From: CAZGWE01 sp964529405 | GTDB taxonomy: Bacteria > Patescibacteriota > UBA1384 > XYA2-FULL-43-10 > 1-14-0-10-43-13 | Assembly (NCBI GenBank): GCA_964529405.1 | Contig: CAZGWE010000001.1 | Location: 36,965 to 100,964 of the forward strand | DNA: 64,000 nt | Reading direction: 5' to 3' | In this document: one piece after another, positions 36,185 to 45,330 of the stretch | Numbering within the stretch: position 1 is the first letter of the stretch | How the letters are laid out: each line of letters starts with the position of its first letter | Notes under the pieces: model-generated | Told to the model about the DNA's origin: nothing | Database searches by the model: none | Seen by the model: the letters and a program-made list of their open reading frames with translations, nothing else | Translations under genes and position numbers: made by a program

Positions 36185-36287
36185 AATGATTCTTCTCTCC
36201 AACTTGATGGTATACGAGAATCGATGTACGAAGTCTCGAGTTGCATCAAAATTTCTACGACCGTAGAAAAAGTGGAATGATTTGTGT

Positions 36288-36701
36288 TTAAACAATCTTT
36301 GACAGATCGCCGTTGATAATTACAGGCCGAACTGCTTCAATCTCCGATTTGTAATAAGGAATTTTCGGGATGGGATTAAAAAGAAATATTTTTTGGTTTA
36401 AAACATGGGCAAAACCAATTTCCATTAGCGTGTTTCCACCAATATAATTTTTTATGCCATGCTTATCTAAATTAAGAACCAAAACCGCATCAGCCCCTTG
36501 CATCATTCTCCAGAATTCGCGGATCGCATCCATATTATTCTTCTGATGGATTTTAATTTTTTCTTTTTCTTCATCGCTCTTGCCAATAAACGCCATGTGC
36601 AGTCCGGTCATAAACGCGTCATGGCCTCTTTTGATTAATTGATTACGGACTTCAAGCATCTTTTCGGTATATTGCATACTGCCAATTATTCCTATACGCA
36701 T
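36288..36701 (-). CDS. Nucleoside 2-deoxyribosyltransferase-like protein
   Basis: A 137-aa Rossmann-like protein: MRIGIIGSMQYTEKMLEVRNQL at the start, the GADAVLVLNLD strand and the YIGGNTLMEIGFAHVLNQKIFLF motif, in which the Glu of MEIG corresponds to the catalytic residue in the family. The start follows AAGGAG. Such enzymes exchange or hydrolyse deoxynucleoside bases. It lies just downstream of a decayed hpf 3' end, at the edge of a cargo block. Confidence 0.8.
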   Translation of the reverse strand: MRIGIIGSMQYTEKMLEVRNQLIKRGHDAFMTGLHMAFIGKSDEEKEKIKIHQKNNMDAIREFWRMMQGADAVLVLNLDKHGIKNYIGGNTLMEIGFAHVLNQKIFLFNPIPKIPYYKSEIEAVRPVIINGDLSKIV

Positions 36702-36710
36702 ATTTTCTCC

Positions 36711-36780
36711 TTATCGCTCTTCAGTCTCCCGCTCATGATGCTCTTCGATGCGGCGCTTGGGACAATAATAAGCAAGCCCG
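36711..36780 (-). pseudogene. Decayed copy of the hpf 3' end (copy A)
   Basis: The minus strand reads GLAYYCPKRRIEEHHERETE then a stop. The C terminus of the intact hpf (38252) reads ELAYHRLKRRIEEHHEREN. The DNA shares TCATGATGCTCTTCGATGCGG with hpf, then diverges. There is no start codon, so it is a remnant. It lies between two cargo operons. Confidence 0.7.
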
Positions 36781-36793
36781 AAAACTGGAACTT

Positions 36794-37129
36794 CTAGCGC
36801 CTTAACCGAGCTAAGTAATTATAAGCCAAAAAATATTTTTGCCAAAGCTGGTCGGATGATTGATATTGATTTTCGCCCACATACCAGTCAATCAATGCTT
36901 CGCGGACACGTATGATTTCTCTTAGTCGATTACCATCGCCCAACCGCTCGACAATTAGATCGATCAATTCCAGCGCGCGCTCAAAAGCTAAATCGGCATA
37001 CGCTTTGTTGCCTTTATTTTTCCAGATGACTGTTCTGTTTACTTCGCTGCCGACATTCGCCAATTGCTCAGCCAAAGGCGAACTGTGCCACTTTTCTTGG
37101 TCTAAATTTTGATGATGAACGAGTTTCAT
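36794..37129 (-). CDS. Helical protein of unknown function (111 aa), partner of DUF5674
   Basis: An all-helical soluble protein (MKLVHHQNLDQEKWHSSPLAEQLANVGSEVNRT...ALIDWYVGENQYQSSDQLWQKYFLAYN). It overlaps the DUF5674 gene by 4 bases (ATGA), so the two are translated as a pair and may form a complex. The paired arrangement resembles a two-gene module, perhaps toxin-antitoxin-like, but no known toxin motif is visible. Confidence 0.8.
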   Translation of the reverse strand: MKLVHHQNLDQEKWHSSPLAEQLANVGSEVNRTVIWKNKGNKAYADLAFERALELIDLIVERLGDGNRLREIIRVREALIDWYVGENQYQSSDQLWQKYFLAYNYLARLRR

Positions 37130-37473
37130 TCTTCGACCAACTCCTCGACAATTTCAATAATTTTTTGACAAATTTTTGGATCGTCAACTCCTCGGCTCCG
37201 GTTACCCTGGCTCGGTCTTAAATTGATCATAGAATCGAATTCGATAAAATCTTCGCCGGAGAGTTCGGGATAGAGGTTGATGCCCCAGAGATCTTTCTGC
37301 TTTGAGCCGTTTTCCAGTAACAAAGCTTCTTCATCAGCGTGCATCTCGGCGTCAACGACCATCACTCTTTTATCGATATCAACAACCGCCTTGATCAAAT
37401 TGCCGAACATTTTTTCGGCCATCTTCGCCAGATCGGTAATTTTAACTTTATTGTTGCTCGAGATAGTTATCAT
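37126..37473 (-). CDS. DUF5674 family protein
   Basis: A 115-aa protein with DIDKRVMVVDAEMHADEEALLLENGSKQKDLWGINLYPE and MINLRPSQGNRSRGVDDP, the family core, known mainly from CPR bacteria. The start at 37473 (MITISSNNK) follows AAGGAG by 10 bases. Function unknown. Translationally coupled to the 111-aa gene. Confidence 0.82.
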   Translation of the reverse strand: MITISSNNKVKITDLAKMAEKMFGNLIKAVVDIDKRVMVVDAEMHADEEALLLENGSKQKDLWGINLYPELSGEDFIEFDSMINLRPSQGNRSRGVDDPKICQKIIEIVEELVEE

Positions 37474-37603
37474 TGGCGTCTGAATCTCCTTCTTTACAAA
37501 AACTCTACCAGATTCCAGACTGAATTGTATCAAATTTCCTACGACCGTTTGAAAAGTGATATAGTTTATTAAATGCTTAAGTTTTGCAATTTATAGTCCA
37601 GAA

Positions 37604-37660
37604 TCATTTTTTCATGATGTTCTTTTCCAGCCGGCGCTTGAGACAATGACGGATCCTGCT
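37604..37660 (-). pseudogene. Second decayed copy of the hpf 3' end (copy B)
   Basis: The minus strand reads RIRHCLKRRLEKNIMKK then a stop, aligning with YHRLKRRIEEHHERE of hpf. DNA words TCATGATGTTCTT and GGCGCTTGAGACAAT are shared with copy A (GGCGCTTGGGACAAT), more than with the intact gene. Short and decayed, so the call rests on the series of three at matching positions. Confidence 0.5.
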
Positions 37661-37670
37661 CTTCCAAGAA

Positions 37671-38216
37671 CTAGTGGCATCGAACTTCATTGGGTGCGTA
37701 AGGACCGTCATCGACAGAGATTATGTAGAGAGTATTTTCATCAAAATGCTTTTCTGCAGATAGCAATCTTTTGGTCATTTCCACAATAATGTCGTAGTCA
37801 GCGTACCATTTCGATTCCTTATCTAGCAATGCACTAAATGATTTGACCAAGATTGGCCTTGGGTTATTGCTGCCGCCCTCCCGTAAAAGCTCAATCTCGC
37901 CCTTTTGCCTAATGGGAGCCAAAGTTAAACCTTTGTAATGACTCTGCAGCTCCTCCTCGGATAAGGAAGTGCTAATCATTCTAGCAACATAGTATGAACA
38001 ATAATTGCCGCTGCCGCCTAATGCTCCAATCTCCTTATAAGGCGGACCGACTTTTGCAGTATCACTGGGCAAAGGCAATGCATCCAATGACTTTGCAACC
38101 CTACTTACACGATTGTTGTTAAGATAATAAAAATGCGGATAGCCCGTAAGCAAAATGATAAACAAAACAAAAAGGACAGCAAATCCTAAAATAATAAACT
38201 TTAGATACCTCTTTAT
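37671..38216 (-). CDS. Membrane-anchored protein of unknown function, possible ATA start
   Basis: An N-terminal membrane helix (KRYLKFIILGFAVLFVLFIILLTGY) precedes a soluble domain with GGSGNYCSYYVARMISTSLSEEEL and a C-terminal IISVDDGPYAP. The open frame with standard start codons begins only at a TTG (38165) in the middle of the helix. A complete N terminus with a GGGAG site 5 bases before it exists only if the ATA at 38214-38216 is the start codon (or a sequence error for ATG). It sits between hpf and decayed copy B, as cargo. Confidence 0.6.
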   Translation of the reverse strand: MKRYLKFIILGFAVLFVLFIILLTGYPHFYYLNNNRVSRVAKSLDALPLPSDTAKVGPPYKEIGALGGSGNYCSYYVARMISTSLSEEELQSHYKGLTLAPIRQKGEIELLREGGSNNPRPILVKSFSALLDKESKWYADYDIIVEMTKRLLSAEKHFDENTLYIISVDDGPYAPNEVRCH

Positions 38217-38251
38217 TTTTGCTCCCTAAATTTAAAATTCAAACATTCTAA

Positions 38252-38569
38252 CTATCGCCCTGGATTTTCTCTTTCATGATGCTCTTCGATGCGGCGTTTC
38301 AAGCGATGATAGGCGAGTTCGAAGGCTTCCATGTGGTTGGCGGCGCGTTCTTCGATGAAGATTTGCTCTTTGCCTAGAATTAAATTGATGTGGATGACTT
38401 GGTCGGGACCGTTTTTAGTTGTTCCTCCGGCTTCATCGATAACACGCACGTCAACAGTTACCGGCTCTTCCCGAACCACAAACTTCTCGAGCTTCCCGAT
38501 CCGCTCGGTTATCTGATCTTTTTCTGCCTCGGTTATCTCACTGTTTTGAGTGTAGATGTTGATCTTCAT
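38252..38569 (-). CDS. hpf: Ribosome hibernation promoting factor, short form
   Basis: Binds the 30S decoding centre in non-growing cells. The 105-aa protein is an S30AE domain: MKINIYTQNSEITEAEKDQITERIGKLEKF, HINLILGKEQIFIEE, then the conserved basic end LAYHRLKRRIEEHHERENPGR. The start at 38569 follows GGGAG by about 5 bases. Its 3' end is the probable target of the insertions to its left (two remnants at 36711 and 37604). Confidence 0.93.
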   Translation of the reverse strand: MKINIYTQNSEITEAEKDQITERIGKLEKFVVREEPVTVDVRVIDEAGGTTKNGPDQVIHINLILGKEQIFIEERAANHMEAFELAYHRLKRRIEEHHERENPGR

Positions 38570-38598
38570 CTTGGCTCCCGTCAATCATATTTGTGATA

Positions 38599-39858
38599 TT
38601 ATCTCTTGATAACCTCAAAGCCGACATACTCCTGCAACACTTCCGGCACCTTGATACTGCCATCTTTTTGCTGGTAATTTTCCATAATGGCAATCAAAGT
38701 GCGGCCGATGGCAACGGCTGTGCCATTTAATGTATGGATGAATTCGACTTTACCGTTTTTATCCCGATATTTTTCGTTTAATCTTCTAGCCTGGAAATCT
38801 GTGCAATTAGAGCAAGAGTGGGTTTCCCGATATTTGTCCTCGCCCGGCATCCAGCATTCAATATCGAATTTCTTGCTCGCCGGCGCACCCAGATCGCCGC
38901 TGCAGATGTTAACAACTTGATAAGGAATCCTTAGGCCTTGAACAATCTTCTCCTCGAGCGAAACAAGATACTCGTGTTCCTTTTTGGAATCTTCCGGCTT
39001 GACGTATGAGAACATCTCGACTTTATCAAATTGATGCACACGAAGAATTCCACGAACATCTTTGCCATATGAACCGGCCTCGCGTCTAAAACATGACGAA
39101 AAACCAGCGTAGCGCAAAGGCAGATCCTTTTCGTTCAGGATCTCATTCATGTGATAGCCGGCCAACGGCTGCTCGGATGTGCCAGCTAGATAAGTACCAT
39201 CCTGGGTTCTATAAATCTCATCCTCGCCACCCGGAATATAGCCGGCGCCCTCAACAGTGGCACGGTTGAGCAAGACAGGCGGAACCATAGGGATAAAACC
39301 CTCTTTCGTTAAGATATCAAAAACGTATTGAACCAGCGCGAACTCAAGCAGCGCAGCTTCGCGCTTTAAGAAATAGAAACGCGAACCAGCAATTTTCCCA
39401 GCGCGTTCGATATCAATCAAATCAAGTTTGGTGCCCAAATCAACATGATCGAGCGGAGTAAAATCAAATTTTGTGGGTTCGCCCCATTTCCGATTGACCG
39501 TGTTGTCCTTGTCGAACTCGCCGTCAATAACATCATCCTCGGGCGGGTTGGGAATTTGCAGCATAACTTTGCGAAACTCGACATTTAATTCATCAATCTC
39601 CGGCTTTGCCTTTTTGACCTTCTCGGAATAATGGCTGGCCTCGTTGATGGCATCGATTTTTTGCTGGCCATGAAGCTTGGCGATCTCTTCTGAACGTTTG
39701 TTAAGCTCGCTCTGGGATTGCTCTAGTTCAACTAAAAGCTCACGGCGTCTTTTATCGATTGCCGCCGCTTCATCAACAAGATTAGGATCTGCCCCCTTTC
39801 GGGCGATCTTTTTCTTCAGCTCCTCAGGGTTGTCACGAATCAATTTAATGTCAATCAT
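38599..39858 (-). CDS. serS: Serine--tRNA ligase
   Basis: Charges tRNA-Ser (and tRNA-Sec if present). The 419-aa protein has the N-terminal coiled-coil tRNA-binding arm (about residues 30-105), motif 2 with FSSCFRREAGSYGKD, motif 3 with LNGTAVAIGRTLIAIMENYQ, and the typical C-terminal end PEVLQEYVGFEVI. The start follows GGAG. It lies between hpf and lysS. Confidence 0.97.
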   Translation of the reverse strand: MIDIKLIRDNPEELKKKIARKGADPNLVDEAAAIDKRRRELLVELEQSQSELNKRSEEIAKLHGQQKIDAINEASHYSEKVKKAKPEIDELNVEFRKVMLQIPNPPEDDVIDGEFDKDNTVNRKWGEPTKFDFTPLDHVDLGTKLDLIDIERAGKIAGSRFYFLKREAALLEFALVQYVFDILTKEGFIPMVPPVLLNRATVEGAGYIPGGEDEIYRTQDGTYLAGTSEQPLAGYHMNEILNEKDLPLRYAGFSSCFRREAGSYGKDVRGILRVHQFDKVEMFSYVKPEDSKKEHEYLVSLEEKIVQGLRIPYQVVNICSGDLGAPASKKFDIECWMPGEDKYRETHSCSNCTDFQARRLNEKYRDKNGKVEFIHTLNGTAVAIGRTLIAIMENYQQKDGSIKVPEVLQEYVGFEVIKR

Positions 39859-39872
39859 ATTTCTCCAGTCTC

Positions 39873-39910
39873 CTCACCCTAACCCTCTCCCATCGGAATG
39901 GGCGAGGGAG
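39873..39910. repeat. REP-like palindrome between lysS and serS
   Basis: CACCCTAACCCTCTCCCAT and ATGGGCGAGGGAG form an imperfect hairpin around CGGA. 'CACCCTAACCCTCTCCC...GGGAGAGGG' is a dispersed palindrome in very many bacterial phyla (general knowledge). Here it lies in the 62-base gap of the operon. Confidence 0.6.
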
Positions 39911-39920
39911 TATCAAGCGT

Positions 39921-41364
39921 TTATTTCTCCGGTCTCATTAGAGGGAACATCTGTGCTTCACGGGAGGGCTTGTCGGCCAAAAAGCTAAATAACCGCTCGG
40001 ATAAACCAAAGCCCGATGTTGGCGGCATGCCGTATTCTAACGCTTCGACGAAATCTTGATCATGCATTTGGGCTTCAGTGTCACCTGCTTCCCGCAGCTT
40101 GGCTTGTTCTTTAAATCTCTCAGCTTGGTCGGCGGGATCGTTTAACTCCGAATAACCGTTGCCAAGCTCCGAGCCGGCAATGATCGGTTGGAATCGCTCA
40201 ACCGTGCGCGGATCGGATTCCCGGCGCTTGGCCAGCGGGGAAACTTCGACCGGATGATTGATTAAGAAAACCGGGCCGGTAATTGATTTTCTAATCTGTT
40301 TCCAGAGCGTATCGATCAATTTGCCCTTGGCCGCATTTTTATCATACTTTACATGAAGCTCATCCAATTTTGCCCTGACTTCACCTTCGCTGACCGACAA
40401 AACATCAATGTTATACTTTTCTTTGATAGTCGAGGCGTAGTCGATTTTGCCCCAGTCGCCACTCAAATCGACTTTATGCCCGTTGATCTCAAATTGCAAA
40501 GTGCCGAAAGTTTGCTCGGCGATATATTTGTACATCTCTTCGACTAATCTCATCGAGTCTTCGTAGTTGGCATAGCCCCAATAGTATTCCATCTGGGTGT
40601 AATCCTGAAGATGTTCTCTTGAGATTCCTTCATTTCTAAATTGCCGGCCGATTTCGAAAGTTTTCTCAAAACCGCCGACCATCAGTCTTTTTTGCCACAA
40701 CTCGCCCATCGAGATTCTTAAATAAACATCGATATCGAGCGCGTTATGGTGGGTGACAAAGGGATTGGCGTCGGCGCCGCCGGCCGTAGTTTCGAGTGCC
40801 GGTGTTTCAACTTCCAGAAAACCTTTTTTGACCATAAAGTCGCGAATTACCTGCCAAAACTTGGCTTTTTTATAGAATAACTCTCGAGCTTCCGGGCTGG
40901 TCGCAAACTCCAAATAGCGTTTGCGCAGCCGGGTTTCTTCATCAGTTAAGCCGGCGTGCTTCTCCGGCAAAGGCCGCAGAGCTTTAGCCAAAACTCGAAG
41001 CTTGTGCCCCTCAACCGTCAATTCGCCGGCATTTGTAACAAAGACGCTGCCGGCAACTTCGATAAAATCGCCCACATCAAGTAAATCAACCAATTTAAAG
41101 TCATCAACCAAAATATTAGCCTTAAAAACTGCTTGGATTTTACCCGATTCATCCGCAACATCAGCGAAGACCAGCTTGCCATGCCCGCGCAAAGCCATAA
41201 TCCGGCCGGCAACCGCGATCTCTTTTTTTGAGTTGATCAAATCTTCTTGACGGCTAATGATTTCGGCAGCCGTCTGGTCGCGGTTGGACCCGGANNNNNN
41301 NNNNNNNNNNNTTTCCCTTTCTGACTTCGATAAGTTCTTTTTCGGTTGTGCCTAAGTTCGACAT
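39921..41364 (-). CDS. lysS: Lysine--tRNA ligase, class II, with a gap near the N terminus
   Basis: Charges tRNA-Lys. The start MSNLGTTEKELIEVRKGK lies at 41364; seventeen N (41295-41311) follow, and the frame resumes with AAEIISRQEDLINSKKEIAVAGRIMALRGHGKLVF (OB-fold anticodon domain). Motif 2 (RNEGISREHLQDYTQMEYYWGYANYEDSM) and motif 3 (GMPPTSGFGLSERL) are intact. The codon count across the gap is not a multiple of three with 17 bases, so the gap length is wrong; expected missing residues are those around KLRELGINPYP. Confidence 0.94.
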
Positions 41365-41381
41365 AATAATTCCTAACTCAA

Positions 41382-41459
41382 AACTTATAGCTTAAAACTC
41401 ATAACTGCAACTGATAACTTTCCAACTAATTATAAGTTATGACTTTTGGGTTATAAGTT
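41382..41459. repeat. Word-arm hairpin upstream of lysS
   Basis: AACTTATA-GCTTA-AAACTCATAACT on the left pairs with AGTTATGACTTTTGGGTTATAAGTT on the right (AACTTATA and CATAACT arms perfect, a mismatched bubble between). Arms are degenerate repeats of an AACTTATA word. It lies in the 157-base gap between greA and lysS. Confidence 0.6.
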
Positions 41460-41521
41460 AAATCAAAATGTGACAAGCTTTCGCTCATCACATTTATATC
41501 ATACTTTGATTTAAATTAGAA

Positions 41522-41971
41522 TTAGCTTACTCTAAGAATTTTGTACTCGGATTCGCCGGCTGGCGTCGAGACCAGCACGCTATCCCCCGCCCGATGTCCG
41601 GATACGGCTAAGCCGATTGGCGAATCAATGGAAATCCTGCCATTCAAGGGGTCGGATTCGCCGGAACCGACAATTTCATAAGCGATCTTTTCACCTTCGT
41701 TTTCTACCTCAATACTCGAACCGACACCAATAAAACTGTTTTGACCCTTATTGGCTACGACAGATGTTTTTATTTTTTCTTCCAGCTCAACCGCTTTGCC
41801 GTAAAGAAAAGCTTGCTCGTTCTTGGCTTCGTGATATTCGGCGTTCTCGGATAAATCGCCCAGATCCTTAGCCTCCTTAATGCGGACAGCCACTTCCTTC
41901 AGCTTCTGCTTAACATCAACCAGTTGGTCTTTTAATTTTTCCAGCCCTTCGGCTGTCATGACATTGCCCAT
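41522..41971 (-). CDS. greA: Transcription elongation factor GreA
   Basis: Rescues backtracked RNA polymerase by stimulating transcript cleavage. The 149-aa protein has the N-terminal coiled coil with acidic tip (KDLGDLSENAEYHEAKNEQAFL) and the C-terminal FKBP-like domain (GRISIDSPIGLAVSGHRAGDSVLV). The ATG at 41971 follows GAGGTAAT. Confidence 0.96.
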   Translation of the reverse strand: MGNVMTAEGLEKLKDQLVDVKQKLKEVAVRIKEAKDLGDLSENAEYHEAKNEQAFLYGKAVELEEKIKTSVVANKGQNSFIGVGSSIEVENEGEKIAYEIVGSGESDPLNGRISIDSPIGLAVSGHRAGDSVLVSTPAGESEYKILRVS

Positions 41972-42087
41972 ATTACCTCGCTTACGCTTTAGACTGCCAA
42001 CAAACTCCCGACTTCGAGAGTAAATCCGTTTCCCAGAGAAAATATCTCAAAAAACCGAACAAAAGTCAATTTTTAGAGCGCGTCATG

Positions 42088-44019
42088 CTAGCGGGTAAAA
42101 TAATAATTTAAGATCTCTCTGGCGATCGGAGCGGCCATCTCGTGGCCGCCCCCGCCGCCCTCAACAAGCACAACAATAGCTACTTCAGGATTTTCGTAGG
42201 GCGCATAAGCCTCGAACCAGGCGTGGGTCTTCTGGTTGGCGAAAAACTGCGCCGTGCCCGTTTTTCCCGCCACACTCACTGGCAGATCGGCCAAATTGCG
42301 GGCCGAACCGTCCGTCACCGTCAAGCGCATACCGCGCTGTACTGTTTCAATAATATCGGACGCGACAAAATTCTGGCGTTCAATGCTGGGACCGAACTCT
42401 TTTACGACTACGCCGGTAGAATCAACGATTTTTTTAACCATCTGCGGTTTCAATAATTTTCCGCCATTGGCAATAGCGGCAGTAGCCCTAAGCATCTGCA
42501 GCGGGGTCACCAGAAGGTCGCCCTGGCCGATTGAAACGTGGTAGGTGTCGCCAATATACCATGGCTCTTTTCTTACCCTTTTCTTCCACTCCGAATCGGG
42601 TAGAAATCCACCCTCTTCTCCCGGTATATCAATGCCTGTCTTTTCCCCCAAACCGAAGAGCCGCCAGTATTTATTGATTTTATCAATACCCAAACCCTTG
42701 ATTTTATCGTAACCGCCGCCCAGGGCATAAAAGAAGACGTTGTTGGATTCAGCAATAGCCCTCTCGACATTTGTGACACCATGATCTTTCCAGTCCGGAA
42801 AAGCATAATCGCCGATTTTAATTTCGGCCGGAGTATCGAAGGAGGTGTTGACATTAATAACTTTTTCGGCTAGTCCGGCCGCGGCCATAACTATCTTAAT
42901 GATCGAACCGGGCGGATACATGCCTTTAATTGACCGATCGTAAAGCGGTTTAGCTTCGTCCTCAAACAATTTAATATAATTAGATTCGGAAATTTTGGTG
43001 GAAAAGAGATTGTTGTCATAATCGGGCAGGGAAACAAGCGCCAGCATCCCTCCGGTCTTGACATCCATAACCGCCACTACGCCGGAGTTAATATCGTTAT
43101 CAGCCAGAGTAATTTTAGCACTTTCAATGCCTGCTTTCAGGACATCGGCCGCTTTGGTTTGCAAGTCGCGGTCCAGATAAAGAGAGACATCATTGCCCGG
43201 CACCGGGTCAGTATTACCCTCTTTGGTCAAGACTCTGACCACATTTCCCCGAGAGTCAACCTCGATCTGCTCTACTCCATGGATCCCGCGAAGATAGTTT
43301 TCATAAGTTGCTTCCAACCCCGTTTTACCGGTGCGGTCGGACAGAAAATAAGTTTTGTCTTCTTTAATATCTCCTTCAGAAACCTTACCGGTGTAACCAA
43401 TAATATGAGAGAGGCCGGGAATACCGGCGTACTCACGGCTGGACATTAGCATCACGCTGACGCCAGGCAAGCCGTAAATCTTCTCCTCAAGCAGCAAAGC
43501 ATCATCATGGACCAGATTATCTTTGATAACAACAGACTCGAAGGGAGACAAACTGCTTTGCCGGATGTCTTGGCGTATTTCATCTGCCGAAACCCCGGAA
43601 GCGGCTGCAACCTTGCCGATAATTTCGTCGCGCTCGGCTGCCTTTTTGGGCAGGTCCGAGGGATAGACAGCCAGGGTAAAATTAGGTTTGTTGCGCGCCA
43701 ACCAGACGCCGTTTTTGTCTGTTATGAGCCCTCTTAACGCCTCGATTATTCTTGGCCTGATTCTGTTGCCCTCGGCTAATTTCTGGTTTGCCCCGCCGTT
43801 GACTACCTCCAAAGAGAATAATTTGGAGATGATAATAAGAAAAAAGAGAACCAGCACAAATTTTATGCTCGAAAGAAATGCGGGCGGCTCTTTGTCCTCT
43901 ATTTTTTTAATGGGTTCGATAAAAGCGTCTTCGCAAGAGAAATCAAGCTCCTCTTCCTTGATAATCCGGCGCTTGTGTTTGTCCCCTTTCAGGTTGGAAA
44001 AATTACCGAAAATATCCAT
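42088..44019 (-). CDS. mrdA: Penicillin-binding protein 2, elongasome transpeptidase
   Basis: Cross-links side-wall peptidoglycan during elongation. The 643-aa protein has an N-terminal membrane helix (residues ~47-67), the dimerisation/pedestal domain (IEALRGLITDKNG), and the transpeptidase core with PPGSIIKIV (SxxK), AESNNVFFYALGG (SxN) and VAGKTGTAQ (KTG). Directly followed upstream by mreD, mreC and mreB in the usual order. A charged 45-residue cytoplasmic N terminus is slightly longer than normal. Confidence 0.95.
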   Translation of the reverse strand: MDIFGNFSNLKGDKHKRRIIKEEELDFSCEDAFIEPIKKIEDKEPPAFLSSIKFVLVLFFLIIISKLFSLEVVNGGANQKLAEGNRIRPRIIEALRGLITDKNGVWLARNKPNFTLAVYPSDLPKKAAERDEIIGKVAAASGVSADEIRQDIRQSSLSPFESVVIKDNLVHDDALLLEEKIYGLPGVSVMLMSSREYAGIPGLSHIIGYTGKVSEGDIKEDKTYFLSDRTGKTGLEATYENYLRGIHGVEQIEVDSRGNVVRVLTKEGNTDPVPGNDVSLYLDRDLQTKAADVLKAGIESAKITLADNDINSGVVAVMDVKTGGMLALVSLPDYDNNLFSTKISESNYIKLFEDEAKPLYDRSIKGMYPPGSIIKIVMAAAGLAEKVINVNTSFDTPAEIKIGDYAFPDWKDHGVTNVERAIAESNNVFFYALGGGYDKIKGLGIDKINKYWRLFGLGEKTGIDIPGEEGGFLPDSEWKKRVRKEPWYIGDTYHVSIGQGDLLVTPLQMLRATAAIANGGKLLKPQMVKKIVDSTGVVVKEFGPSIERQNFVASDIIETVQRGMRLTVTDGSARNLADLPVSVAGKTGTAQFFANQKTHAWFEAYAPYENPEVAIVVLVEGGGGGHEMAAPIAREILNYYFTR

Positions 44020-44031
44020 AGCCTTCCCGGA

Positions 44032-44535
44032 CTAAATTTTGATCTCGCCGCGGACGAAGTAACGGCGTACCTTTTTGGCCCCGTGATATATTGCCATACC
44101 GGCAAGCGAATTATAAAGGGCAAAATAGCCGATCAGCTCCAGACTATTTTTATTCCACTCTTTTGCTTCAAACAATAAAACCATCTCAAAGATACTGCTG
44201 GTGGCAATAAAGAAAAAAAACGAAGCAAGAACGGAAAGCTCCGGAAAATAACTGGATTTTAATTGATAAAAAGTTAAAGGCAGGGCAAAGAAAAGAACGA
44301 AGAGCACCCAAACAGGCAAAGACGAGAAAACCGAAAAAAAGATAACGAAAGCATAGCATAGCGCCACCAAGTCGCTGAATTTGCCGGTCATCGCCACTGT
44401 ATTCGCCACCAGATAGGAAGTAACCAGCGTAATCCCGGATATTTCAATAAAGCTAAAATAAGCCGCATCGGCGAATGATAATGCCAGGGCCAAGATGACA
44501 ATGATGAGAAAACGGAGATATTTCATAATAGGCAA
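44032..44535 (-). CDS. mreD: MreD-like membrane protein
   Basis: A 167-aa hydrophobic protein with five or six membrane helices and little sequence conservation. Identified mainly by its position between mreC and the PBP2 gene, by its size, and by the VALCYAFVIFFSVFSSLPVWVLFVLFFAL helix pair. MreD links MreC and PBP2/RodA in the rod complex. It lies 9 bases after mreC. Confidence 0.8.
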   Translation of the reverse strand: MPIMKYLRFLIIVILALALSFADAAYFSFIEISGITLVTSYLVANTVAMTGKFSDLVALCYAFVIFFSVFSSLPVWVLFVLFFALPLTFYQLKSSYFPELSVLASFFFFIATSSIFEMVLLFEAKEWNKNSLELIGYFALYNSLAGMAIYHGAKKVRRYFVRGEIKI

Positions 44536-44543
44536 CGTTCACT

Positions 44544-45326
44544 TTATTTGACGATAAAAACCAACTCCAATTTTGACAAATCAGCAACCGGTTCAACAAA
44601 AATATTTTTAAAAATCCCCGAAAAATACGATTGGCTCTCTTTGGCTTCGCCGATCAAGATACCTTGTTTCAACGTCCCGCCCAAACCGGAAGTAACCACG
44701 TACTCGCCGGGCGCAAAATCAACGTCCTGGGAAATGTTTTCCAGGTACAGACCGGATATTCCGCCCCGAAGAATTCCCTTGGCCCGGCTGTTCTGCATCA
44801 TCGCCTGGACTATCGAGTCCTTGCTGGTCACAAGAATGATTTTGGCTTGGTTTTGATAAACTTCGGCCACTTGGCCGACCAGCACTCCGCCCGAAACCAC
44901 CGCCATCTTTGGCAATACGCCGTCGCCGCTGCCCCGGTCAACAATTACAGAGTCGCGGAAAGTCGTCGGTTCGCGTTCGACAATCTTGGCCGGTATCAAT
45001 TCCTCGTCCTTGTTTTCTTCGATAAAACCCAGCTCTCTTTTAAGCAAGCTATTTTCCTGCTCCAGCTCTTTGATCAGGCTTCGATCAATCTCTAAACCAG
45101 TAATCTTCTTCTCCAGTTCTTTATTCTGATCGCGAAGATTGCTTATTTCTTGGAAAATGGAAAAAAACGACCTGGTTTGGCGGCCTAAACTGCTGACAGA
45201 TTGAGAACTGTCTCCTGTTACCCGCCAAACAGTCGAAGCGATAAAACTTCGGACCGGCGCTTGCAGCCCAATCAATGACAGCGAAAGAGCAAGAGTGATA
45301 AATAAATATTTTCTTCTATAGCGCAT
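44544..45326 (-). CDS. mreC: Rod shape-determining protein MreC
   Basis: A 260-aa protein: a membrane helix (KYLFITLALSLSLIGLQAPV), a coiled coil (ISNLRDQNKELEKKITGLEIDRSLIKELEQENSLLKREL), and the two beta-barrel domains (VIVDRGSGDGVLPKMAVVSGGVLVGQVAEV). MreC scaffolds and activates PBP2. The start at 45326 (MRYRRKYL) lies 4 bases after the mreB stop; a longer start overlaps mreB by 32 bases. Confidence 0.93.
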   Translation of the reverse strand: MRYRRKYLFITLALSLSLIGLQAPVRSFIASTVWRVTGDSSQSVSSLGRQTRSFFSIFQEISNLRDQNKELEKKITGLEIDRSLIKELEQENSLLKRELGFIEENKDEELIPAKIVEREPTTFRDSVIVDRGSGDGVLPKMAVVSGGVLVGQVAEVYQNQAKIILVTSKDSIVQAMMQNSRAKGILRGGISGLYLENISQDVDFAPGEYVVTSGLGGTLKQGILIGEAKESQSYFSGIFKNIFVEPVADLSKLELVFIVK

Positions 45327-45330
45327 TTTT

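Noticed and set aside
36288..37473. Toxin-antitoxin identity for the DUF5674 pair
   Set aside because: The 4-base overlap and size would fit, but neither protein shows a known toxin or DNA-binding antitoxin motif.
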